Source: Flavobacterium lacustre (GTDB lineage: Bacteria; Bacteroidota; Bacteroidia; Flavobacteriales; Flavobacteriaceae). Taken from it: DNA of 64,000 nt. Position 1 is the stretch's first letter; each line of letters opens with the position of its first letter. Under the pieces are notes generated by a model, which was not told the DNA's origin, searched no databases, and saw nothing but the letters and a program-made list of their open reading frames with translations. Location of the stretch: positions 2,976,001 to 3,040,000 of the forward strand of contig NZ_CP114882.2 of assembly GCF_027474525.2 (NCBI RefSeq), in the 5' to 3' direction. Shown one piece after another: positions 35,246-42,454 of this stretch. A program made the translations under genes and the position numbers.

Positions 35246-35668
35246 TTATTTTTTATAATAACTATGTAAAATTGCTCTTTTCAATTCAGTTATTAAAGTT
35301 AAGTTCTTTTGAAAATGTTGCTCTTTTTGTTCTAATAGCATCAATGTGTTTACTTGTTTTTGATGCATTTCAAAATCCAAAATCATTTCAGAAACTTTTG
35401 GATTAAAGTTTTTCTTGAATTCTGGAAGACGTAAAAATGGAATTACAGAACCGCAAAGCGACTGATGCCAGAATTTAGCTTTCCAAAGGCTGTAAGCTAA
35501 CCAATAAACCGTTTCGGCATCTTCTTCGTTTTGAAAAATAATTACAAAACTATTTGTAAATGGTTCTTTCTGAGGCTTTCCACTATTCAATCCTTTGTTG
35601 AGGATATAAATTTGATTTCCTGAGTAAACAACATCCTTTCTGTGAGTTTTGACGATGAAATTTGGCAT
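35246..35668 (-). CDS. conserved hypothetical protein, DUF6943-like
   Basis: The 140-residue soluble protein begins MPNFIVKTHRKDVVYSGNQI and includes FTNSFVIIFQNEEDAETVYW and a long C-terminal helix (EMHQKQVNTLMLLEQKEQHF). It resembles, from memory, the DUF6943 family found in accessory regions of Bacteroidota. No catalytic motif, signal peptide or membrane segment is visible. It is transcribed away from the ORF-less region that begins just upstream of its start, so its promoter must lie in that region. Confidence 0.65.
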   Translation of the reverse strand: MPNFIVKTHRKDVVYSGNQIYILNKGLNSGKPQKEPFTNSFVIIFQNEEDAETVYWLAYSLWKAKFWHQSLCGSVIPFLRLPEFKKNFNPKVSEMILDFEMHQKQVNTLMLLEQKEQHFQKNLTLITELKRAILHSYYKK

Positions 35669-35689
35669 AGTTTCGGAATTAGAATGATG

Positions 35690-36640
35690 CTGTCGCTACG
35701 CTCCGCACCATATTATTTTTAAAAGAAAAAAAGAAAAAAAAGAAAGTCGTCATATCAGTGGAGGTTTCAAAAGGAGTCAAGTTTTTTTGAAAAAATACTA
35801 CCCAACTGTTCTTATATAATGAAGTCGTCATCGTATAAGTAAATGTTGAATTGGAAATGTAAGGGTGGAGATTTTTTCAAAAACCCGGAGGGCTTGAACT
35901 TTACTTTTTGAAACCGGAACTTACCTTTACTTTCTTTTTATTTATTTTTTTTATAGCAGGATGTTTCTTGTGTGGTTTTTTTTGGGATGTTTCTTGTGGA
36001 ATCGGCAATCAAACACCCCCAAGTACCGCAAGGAATGGAGCTAAAATGGAGCGATAGCGGAATTGTAGCGTAATGTATGAGGAGCGCAGTTGGCGGTGTT
36101 GCGGCAATCGAACAGCTACCATAAATGCGAGAGTTGAGCGTAGGAACGGAGCGAAACGTAGCAGATATGAGCGTGAAACGGCGGGGAGAAAATATAAGAC
36201 AGCCTTTGGCGTTCCTTGATTTAGGGCAAAGTGAAGTTTTTACTGAACGGAGCTAACCCCGATGGCTGTGCGAAGGAGCAACCGCTGAAAAAATAGAGGG
36301 CTGCAGACATGATACTGCTGGAATGTAGTGAAACGTAGCCTGCGGAGTGTAGCGTAATGAAGCGGTATTGTGGATGCAACAGCCCGACCGAACGAAGGAA
36401 GAGAGCGTGTGAAGATGAGGAACGAACGGCAGAAAAAATAAGGTTGCCTATTTTTGGCTGCCTTATTTTTTAGGCTGTGAAGTGACTGTGGAATGGAGGG
36501 AAACCTAACTATTGAATTGAAATAATAAATTGCCTATTTCTCGAAAAAGTTCTTATGAAAATATAAGGTTGACCGACTGGAACAGCCGAACGGAACAAAG
36601 GGAACGACTAAAGAGAGACCGCTTGATTGCCCGTGTGCTT
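35690..36640. other. ORF-less, GC- and G-rich structured region (candidate noncoding RNA or transfer/replication origin)
   Basis: The whole gap 35669-37057 has no credible gene. Its middle part is unlike the rest: hand counts of two 60-nt lines give 48% GC (36121-36180, 21 G against 8 C) and 55% GC (36361-36420), in a window near one third GC. Short words recur: TGTAGCGTAATG at 36064 and 36348, GAAACGTAGC at 36153 and 36330, and an inverse TCGCTACGCTCCG near 35693. GGGCTG (36298) can pair with CAGCCC (36380). Direct repeats GGATGTTTCTTGTG lie at 35959 and 35985, and AAGTCGTCAT at 35744 and 35822. A strong hairpin lies at 36434-36471. Its role is unknown. Confidence 0.55.
36434..36471. terminator. 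strong hairpin near the end of the ORF-less region
   Basis: AAAAATAAGG (36434-36443) pairs with CCTTATTTTT (36461-36470), with an inner GCC/GGC pair around a TATTTTT loop. A- and T-rich arms make it terminator-like in both directions. No gene ends here, which suggests an untranslated transcript. Confidence 0.65.
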
Positions 36641-36976
36641 TGTAACGGAAATGTTGTTATGGAAATATGTTTATGAATTTATCGATGTTTGTATTGATGA
36701 ACTACAATGTTGCACGTATTCTTTAAAATGACTTACTAGTTTTCATTGCTGAGGAATAAAACAATTACAGCGATGGTAGAATTGTGGTTTGGGAGGGTAA
36801 AAATACTTCTGCAATAGTGATCCTATTTTTTTTAATAATGTTTAGTTATCTGTAATAATTACTGTTTTAGAATTCATTTTATTTCATCCTATACTTTGCA
36901 ATCATTATCATTATAAAAAACAATAGTAGTAAGAAAGTAACTTTTATTAGAAAGTTATACTTAATAAAAAAAAGAT

Positions 36977-37054
36977 TGTATTGATACATTTTTTTTGAAT
37001 ATATCCTTGTTTTATATAGTTTTATTGTATATTTTTGTATAAACATTGATACAT
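36977..37054 (+). promoter_or_regulatory. promoter and operator-like repeats for the ImmA/IrrE gene
   Basis: TTG (37007-37009) and TATTTTTG (37030-37037) are 20 nt apart and fit the phylum promoter. TTGATACAT occurs at 36981-36989 and 37046-37054, one copy on each side of the promoter; the first is part of the palindrome TGTAT-TG-ATACA (36977-36988). The layout suggests self-repression by the HTH-containing product. Confidence 0.65.
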
Positions 37055-37057
37055 CTT

Positions 37058-38278
37058 ATGAAACACAAGAGTCACGAGAGCGACGACATATTAAAAAGAC
37101 TTTTTGATCCTAAACCAATTAAGGTAAAGGAATCATTAAGTGAGCTTTTTGTTAATAGACTAGAAAGTCTGGAAGTACCTAAAACAACAGCATTAAACAT
37201 TATGGGGATGTCTGCTAGAAGTTTAGATGGAATTATCACCGGTGAGCAGAAGATGATTGATTATACGCAACTTGTTAAGTTATCAAATTTTCTTGGTATT
37301 CAATTAGATGAAGTTGTCAATTTATACTTAGAAAAAATACAAGAAGTTCATGCAATTGGTTTAAATGATGTAATATCTGGTGATCTAGTAAAGTTTATTA
37401 ATGAAAAGTTTGATTTAGCAGAATTACGTAAAGTTGGTCTTATAAAAACGTTAACAGATTACACCGAAATCAATAATTCAATTTGTAATTATTTTGGTTT
37501 AAGGTCAATTTTTGAATACAAAGAACCTAATATAAGTATAGCTTTTAGTGCAGGCAAACGTGCTAAAAGTAATTGTAGTTTGAATAATTGGATATATCTA
37601 GCCGAGCAGAAATGTATAGAGCTCAGAAATCCAAATATTTACAACAGAGAAAAATTGATTGAATACTTTCCAAGCATAAGATGGCAATCAATGGATGTTG
37701 AAAATGGTTTGATTAAAGTTATAAAACAACTTTTTAATATTGGTATTACAGTTGTTATTGTACCTTCTTTCCCATCAGTTCACGTTAGAGGCGCAACTTT
37801 TACTATTAATGACAAACCATGTATTGCTTTAACTGATTATGTTGGATTCTATCCTACTTTGTGGTTTGGTTTAATCCATGAGCTCTATCATGTGCTTTTT
37901 GATTGGGAAGATATTAAAAATACCGATCCACATATATCAGAAGAATTAGGGTTAGATAGTATATCGCCAATAGAAAGAGCTGCGGATGACTTTGCACGTG
38001 AATATTTGTTCTCCAAGTCCAAAACTATCGAATCTTCAATATTTATAAACAATGATAATCTTGTTAGAAGTTATGCTTTAAAAAATAATATAGATCCTAG
38101 TTTTGTATATGTTTTTAATGCTTATGATGCACCTAAAACAGATAAATATGCATGGGGAAGAGCTAAAAAACATAATCCCGACATTAAAAAATTAAAATCT
38201 AAATTACAACATGACTTTGAAAATGGTACATCCTTTACTGAGCACATAAAAAAAATACGAAACACAATATACTCCTAA
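37058..38278 (+). CDS. HTH and ImmA/IrrE-type metallopeptidase protein
   Basis: The protein has 406 residues from ATG at 37058, which lies about 20 nt past the predicted start point; a TTG at 37046 is part of the operator-like repeat. The N-terminal part (about 25-85) is an XRE-like HTH (LFVNRLESLEVPKTTALNIM, then MSARSLDGIITGEQKMIDYT), as in HigA-type antitoxins. The C-terminal half is an ImmA/IrrE zinc peptidase with LWFGLIHELYHVLFDWED (HExxH at 274-278) and a downstream Glu-rich ERAADDFAREYLF that supplies the third ligand. ImmA-type proteases cleave repressors. The next gene (P63C) starts 5 bp after the stop and is the likely partner. Confidence 0.88.
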   Translation: MKHKSHESDDILKRLFDPKPIKVKESLSELFVNRLESLEVPKTTALNIMGMSARSLDGIITGEQKMIDYTQLVKLSNFLGIQLDEVVNLYLEKIQEVHAIGLNDVISGDLVKFINEKFDLAELRKVGLIKTLTDYTEINNSICNYFGLRSIFEYKEPNISIAFSAGKRAKSNCSLNNWIYLAEQKCIELRNPNIYNREKLIEYFPSIRWQSMDVENGLIKVIKQLFNIGITVVIVPSFPSVHVRGATFTINDKPCIALTDYVGFYPTLWFGLIHELYHVLFDWEDIKNTDPHISEELGLDSISPIERAADDFAREYLFSKSKTIESSIFINNDNLVRSYALKNNIDPSFVYVFNAYDAPKTDKYAWGRAKKHNPDIKKLKSKLQHDFENGTSFTEHIKKIRNTIYS

Positions 38279-38282
38279 TAAT

Positions 38283-38873
38283 ATGAAGAAATCTATCATT
38301 ACACAAGATGAATTACTTAAGTTACAGCAATTACAGGAAACGAAAAACAATGAATCGTTAAAAAGATTTATACTTGAACAAACAGAGTCTTTAGTTAAAG
38401 ATAAGTTTTCTGACAAAGAACTTGATGCAGAAAATGAAAAGAGACTATTGCTATCTTCAATTGAAGATATTTGGAAAGTAAAGCATCTAGACGATCAAAT
38501 TTTAAGAGAGCCAACAGATTATAAATCAATATTTAAGCAAGAATACTATAAACAAATTTACAGATTAAATGCTTGGTCATATAGTAGTGTTATTTCCCAA
38601 AAAAAATGGAAAGTTGGTAAATATACAAATGAGATTATTTATTATAGATTTTCTAATGAAGTATTACCTATTTTAAGAATAATTAATCCATATATTTTGC
38701 CTGGCATAAGAAGATACAAACATCATCAACATCTTACTGGGGAAGCCAAAATGAAATTAGAGAAATTTATTAATCAAGCTATAGATTTAATGGTTGAATG
38801 TAATGATTGGAATGAATTTAGAATTAAATACTGTAAAAAATATAATGTGCCATATCAATTGAGATTATTTTAA
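38283..38873 (+). CDS. P63C-domain-like protein, partner of ImmA/IrrE gene
   Basis: The 196-residue protein has an N-terminal coiled-coil-like, charged part (residues 1-75) and a C-terminal region that fits the P63C domain: YKQIYRLNAWSYSSVISQKK, VGKYTNEIIYYRFSNEVLP, and HHQHLTGEAKMKLEKFINQA followed by DWNEFRIKYCKKY. P63C domains occur in phage and bacterial proteins of poorly known role, sometimes beside regulators. It lacks a signal peptide. The 4-bp gap to the ImmA/IrrE gene indicates cotranslation and a shared job, perhaps toxin-antitoxin or phage response; this is inference. Confidence 0.75.
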   Translation: MKKSIITQDELLKLQQLQETKNNESLKRFILEQTESLVKDKFSDKELDAENEKRLLLSSIEDIWKVKHLDDQILREPTDYKSIFKQEYYKQIYRLNAWSYSSVISQKKWKVGKYTNEIIYYRFSNEVLPILRIINPYILPGIRRYKHHQHLTGEAKMKLEKFINQAIDLMVECNDWNEFRIKYCKKYNVPYQLRLF

Positions 38874-38991
38874 ATTAATTTATATTAATTCAATAATTAT
38901 TAACGAAATGAAGCAAACAAAAAATTGATGCTAGGAATACTTGGACCAGGACCGATTTTTGTGCAGATGAATGAGATAATATTTATTGTTT

Positions 38992-39424
38992 TCACCATTC
39001 AAATGATTCTGTTGGATAATTATCTATCCACAAACCTATTTTGTTTTTTTAGCCTTATCTTCAAATAAAGTTAATTCTTTTGATGTAAAATACCTTTTAT
39101 ATTGCCAATCAATATCTGCTTTTATTATTTCTGCTGTTAAGTATTTATTACTTCATCATAATATATCATAGCTATTGAACGCCCATATCTGTCAATATCA
39201 GTTATACTATATTTTATTTGTTTACGATATATTTCTTGTGAAGTAAATTGCTTTGCTTTATTGCCGAATGGCTGACTATTTTCAGGACAGTCAATTTCAC
39301 TAAACGTAAAGTTGTTTGGTTGTTTAAACTGTCTAAAAACCACTACTGTATCACCGTCTGTAACACCAACTACTCTAGCCGTAAAAGTCGTTTGGCTAAA
39401 CAAAGCCGAGAACTTAAAGTACAA
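38992..39424 (-). pseudogene. decayed copy of the secreted SNase gene
   Basis: The minus strand from about 39424 reads FSQTTFTARVVGVTDGDTVV, DCPENSQPFGNKAKQFTSQE and DIDRYGRSIAMIYYDE, closely matching the SNase at 40976-41443 (FSQTTYKARVVGVKDGDTVV..., DIDRYGRSIAMIYYDD). It then stops after YYDEVINT. The missing part continues in another frame (NKYLTAEIIKADIDWQYKRY), hits a TAG after KAKKTK, and resumes GLWIDNYPTESFEW before TGA at 38992. So there is one frameshift, one internal stop and no clean ATG start. It is a duplicate that has lost function. Confidence 0.85.
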
Positions 39425-39652
39425 TAAATAAAAGACAAATGTGTTTTTTCGTACTTAACAAGTATACAAAAAGCTTGACTAATTGAACTCTTTTGAAATA
39501 AAAAACTCGCATGTAAAAGAGAGAAAGATATTTTAAATAAAATCGTTAACTACTAATAAACCACAAGCTATTTATTATTAATAAAAGAAATTAAATTATG
39601 TGAGTATTTTTGAGTGATTATACAAAAATATTATTAATCGACAAAAAAAAAG

Positions 39653-39660
39653 TATATTTG
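39653..39660 (+). promoter_or_regulatory. -7 box for the Panacea gene pair
   Basis: TATATTTG fits TAnnTTTG and lies 19 bp before the ATG at 39680. No TTG is at the right distance upstream, so this is a partial promoter match. Confidence 0.5.
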
Positions 39661-39679
39661 CCTTATATTTATTTAGAAA

Positions 39680-40111
39680 ATGAACACATCTGTATTTGAT
39701 ATTGCAAATTACATTTTATCACAAACAGGACAAATAACTACTATGAGATTGCAAAAATTAATATATTATTGCAATGCTTGGTCTTTAGTTTGGGACGAAA
39801 ACCCATTATTCAATGATAGAATTGAAGCATGGGTTAATGGACCTGTTGTGCCAACTTTATACAATGCACATAAAGGTATGTTCGAAGTGAAAAAATTCCA
39901 TAACGGAGAAGCTACTAAAATATCAGGAAACAAAAAAGAAACTATCGATAAAGTTCTTGATTCATTAAAAGATAAATCTACAAAATGGTTAATTGACTTA
40001 ACACATTTAGAATCTCCTTGGATTGACGCTAGGCAAGGTATGAATTCAAATGAAAGAGGTAATAACATTATTAGTAATCAGGCAATATACGAATATTATA
40101 GTTCCTTGTAA
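39680..40111 (+). CDS. Panacea/SocA-like (DUF4065) antitoxin
   Basis: The 143-residue protein matches the Panacea domain: VFDIANYILSQTGQITTMRL, KLIYYCNAWSLVWDENPLF, RIEAWVNGPVVPTLYNAHKG. This is the GepA/SocA fold. In PanAT systems the Panacea protein neutralises a wide range of toxins encoded next to it, and SocA delivers its toxin SocB to ClpXP. The stop overlaps the next ATG by one base (TAATG), the tight coupling usual for antitoxin-toxin pairs. Antitoxin-first order also fits. Confidence 0.88.
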   Translation: MNTSVFDIANYILSQTGQITTMRLQKLIYYCNAWSLVWDENPLFNDRIEAWVNGPVVPTLYNAHKGMFEVKKFHNGEATKISGNKKETIDKVLDSLKDKSTKWLIDLTHLESPWIDARQGMNSNERGNNIISNQAIYEYYSSL

Positions 40112-40770
40112 TGGCATTAAACAGAGAAGTAAGGTTTGGAAACTTAAACCCTTCTACCGAAAAAAAGGTAAAAATATCTAATAATCCTGAAAGTTATAAG
40201 CAACAAAATATTTCATGGCAATTTGGTTTAATGGACTTTGATTTTGATTATGGATGGAATCATGTTATTGATAGAATTGAGTTTTCTCACGCTGTAAAAG
40301 AAGAGATGCAAATGTATTTAGCTCAAAATAATAGTGAAGAACTTTATAATGCTATTGATAAATTAAACACAAGTGATTTTGTTAATTTAACTTCTTTCTT
40401 CAATAAAATTAAAACTATACAAAGCATTAAATTTGAAGAATTACTTTATATTTTGAGTTCATTTAAAAAGAACTTCTTTTGGAATGAATTATATCCAAAG
40501 TTAAAAGATTTTGAAAGTAAAAAATGGTGGGAATTAGAAAATGAAAAATTCGGTAAATCTGGTAAATCAAAACATCATTGGGTAAGTGTGAAGAAAATTA
40601 TAAAACCTGCACAATTGAGATTATTAAAATTAAACATTGACGATATTGATGAAATATTTAGCATCAGATTGACAGGAACTCAAAGAGTATGGGGCATAAG
40701 AGATTATAACTATTTTAAAATATTATGGTTTGATTTTAACCATGAAATATGTCCTTCTAATAAAGATTAA
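40111..40770 (+). CDS. candidate Panacea-associated toxin (PanT-like)
   Basis: The 219-residue soluble protein has no confident family assignment from sequence reading. The middle is a helical, Phe/Asn-rich region (EELYNAIDKLNTSDFVNLTS). The C-terminal block RLTGTQRVWGIRDYNYFKIL, followed by WFDFNHEICPS, resembles the end of a small alpha/beta domain found in various accessory proteins (RV.G.R....f..lW.D..H.i.PS). It is translationally coupled to the Panacea gene (overlap of one base) and no other gene follows on this strand. The toxin role rests on that pairing; target and mechanism are unknown. Confidence 0.7.
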   Translation: MALNREVRFGNLNPSTEKKVKISNNPESYKQQNISWQFGLMDFDFDYGWNHVIDRIEFSHAVKEEMQMYLAQNNSEELYNAIDKLNTSDFVNLTSFFNKIKTIQSIKFEELLYILSSFKKNFFWNELYPKLKDFESKKWWELENEKFGKSGKSKHHWVSVKKIIKPAQLRLLKLNIDDIDEIFSIRLTGTQRVWGIRDYNYFKILWFDFNHEICPSNKD

Positions 40771-40975
40771 ATATCATCACTTTACTGTCTAAATATTAAT
40801 CATTAAAAAAGCATCAATAAAAATAAGAAAGTTACTTAGAATAGTATCCCTTACTTTTACTTTTTGTATGTTGATTAGTTTTCTAATATTTCTAAATTTC
40901 TTTTTAACTTTTAATTGAAATTTAGAAAATAAAGTAAAGCCATTTGAACGAAATAAAGGAATTTCATAAGCCTTT

Positions 40976-41443
40976 TTATTTCCTCCTCCACTCCCAAGGT
41001 TCCATTGGGTTTTTATCATACCATAAACCTACTTTTTGCAATCTTGCAGAGTTTTCAAAGTTTGCTAACTCTTCTGATATAGAATATCTTTTGTAGTGCC
41101 AAGCTAAACCGTTTTTAATAAGTTCAGCGGAAAGGTATTTATTATCATCGTAGTAAATCATAGCTATCGACCTACCGTATCTATCAATATCAGTAACAAC
41201 ATATTTTATTTCTTTACGATATATTTGATTTGAGGTGAATTGTTTTGCTTTTGTACCAAATGGTTGACTTTTTTCTGGACAATCGACTTCCGCTAACCGT
41301 AATGTAGTTTGATGGTTTAAACTGTCCAAAACCACTACTGTATCGCCGTCTTTTACACCAACTACTCTGGCTTTATAAGTCGTTTGGCTAAATGATAAGT
41401 TAATTGATACAAATAGAAATACTAGAAAAAAAAAATTATTCAT
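40976..41443 (-). CDS. secreted SNase-like nuclease
   Basis: The 155-residue protein starts with a signal peptide (MNNFFFLVFLFVSINLSFSQ, cleavage near residue 19-20). The staphylococcal-nuclease core follows: YKARVVGVKDGDTVVVLD (metal-binding Asp), TTLRLAEVDCPEKSQPFG (catalytic Arg in LRLAEVDCPE), DIDRYGRSIAMIYYDD (second Arg) and LSAELIKNGLAWHYKRY. The C-terminal GLWYDKNPMEPWEWRRK is the usual ending of exported bacterial SNases. It would cut DNA/RNA in the periplasm or medium. A decayed sister copy lies 1.5 kb away (38992-39424). Confidence 0.93.
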   Translation of the reverse strand: MNNFFFLVFLFVSINLSFSQTTYKARVVGVKDGDTVVVLDSLNHQTTLRLAEVDCPEKSQPFGTKAKQFTSNQIYRKEIKYVVTDIDRYGRSIAMIYYDDNKYLSAELIKNGLAWHYKRYSISEELANFENSARLQKVGLWYDKNPMEPWEWRRK

Positions 41444-41458
41444 AAATTTAAATATGAG

Positions 41459-41489
41459 TAAAAAAAAACCTCAGATAGTATCCGAGGTT
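41459..41489 (-). terminator. rho-independent terminator after the R-M/Abi operon
   Basis: On the minus strand AACCTCGGATACTATCTGAGGTT forms a stem with one internal mismatch and is followed by eight or more T residues. It lies about 80 bp past the abi stop and before the SNase start. Confidence 0.8.
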
Positions 41490-41566
41490 GTTTATTTTTT
41501 TATAGTGCACCGCCAATGCAAATGAAGAGCAGGACACTTTTATAGTACAAATGTAGAATATAAATA

Positions 41567-42442
41567 TTATTTATCATAACTGTAACCCAATTTATTTGTA
41601 ATAATTTCATTGATCATAGCGTTATTCTCATATTTACTTAATATTTTATGTAATTTAGTTTCTAAATCATTCTTCCTATCTGAAGAAATATTATCCATTA
41701 AATACAATAATGCTTTTATAGCTGAATCAAGGCTATGACTATAATTGTTGTTAAATTTATAACCCTCCGGCTCTACTATCCCTTCATCGATGTGTAAATC
41801 AAAAATTACTCCACTATGAGCGCAGCTATTTCGAACAAAAACCAAGGTATCTAAAAAATTTTGTAATTTATATGGTTTTTTAATATTGTACTGTAATGAC
41901 ACTTTTTTACGGACTACATCATCTAAAATATGTTCATAAATTTTTACAATTGAACCGAAGGTATAATATTCAAATGTTTTCCAACAAGGGGCGTAAATAT
42001 CATTTGGGTATTTTATGTGATGCTTATTTATTTGAATATTTTTAGTCTTAAAATTATTATTGTAATGCGATTTAATATCTTTTAAATAATCAGCTGACAT
42101 AATATCAGGATCTGAATACCATATTGAATTATTATCATAGTGCATAGAAACCCAATAAATTAAATTTGTTCTGAAATTTAATTCTAATCTATTAATGTGT
42201 TTTATTAATAAATATCTTAAATCAACATCGAGATAATACAAATCTAACACATCTGAAAACTTAGTACCTTCCTTGAAATTATGGTCACTATCAATCTCAA
42301 ATGGATGCCAATAAAACCCTAAACGATAATAGCCAATATCTAATAAAACTTCAGTTATTTTAGCATCATCTGAATCTATAGTCATACCTCTTTTACGAAG
42401 TTTTACTATTTGGTTTTCTATACTTGTAGCTATATTGGCCAT
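41567..42442 (-). CDS. Abi_2 (AbiD/AbiF-like) abortive infection protein with HEPN motif
   Basis: The 291-residue protein matches the Abi_2 family: LRKRGMTIDSDDAKITEVLL, IGYYRLGFYWHPFEID, LYYLDVDLRYLLIKHINRLE. Near the C-terminus FVRNSCAHSGVIFD gives RNxxxxH (R-N-S-C-A-H), the HEPN ribonuclease motif. Abi_2 proteins abort phage infection, probably through RNA cleavage. It is the last gene of a leftward run (mod, small nuclease-like, res, abi) and starts 12 bp after res, so it is most likely cotranscribed. A terminator follows. Coupling of an HEPN effector to R-M is the notable point. Confidence 0.87.
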   Translation of the reverse strand: MANIATSIENQIVKLRKRGMTIDSDDAKITEVLLDIGYYRLGFYWHPFEIDSDHNFKEGTKFSDVLDLYYLDVDLRYLLIKHINRLELNFRTNLIYWVSMHYDNNSIWYSDPDIMSADYLKDIKSHYNNNFKTKNIQINKHHIKYPNDIYAPCWKTFEYYTFGSIVKIYEHILDDVVRKKVSLQYNIKKPYKLQNFLDTLVFVRNSCAHSGVIFDLHIDEGIVEPEGYKFNNNYSHSLDSAIKALLYLMDNISSDRKNDLETKLHKILSKYENNAMINEIITNKLGYSYDK

Positions 42443-42454
42443 TAATTATACTAT

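Noticed and set aside
35690..36640. CRISPR array
   Set aside because: The recurring short words have irregular spacing and no constant repeat-spacer pattern, and no cas genes are present.
40789..41019. 76-residue frame on the minus strand
   Set aside because: It begins inside the SNase gene in another frame and shows no recognisable features.
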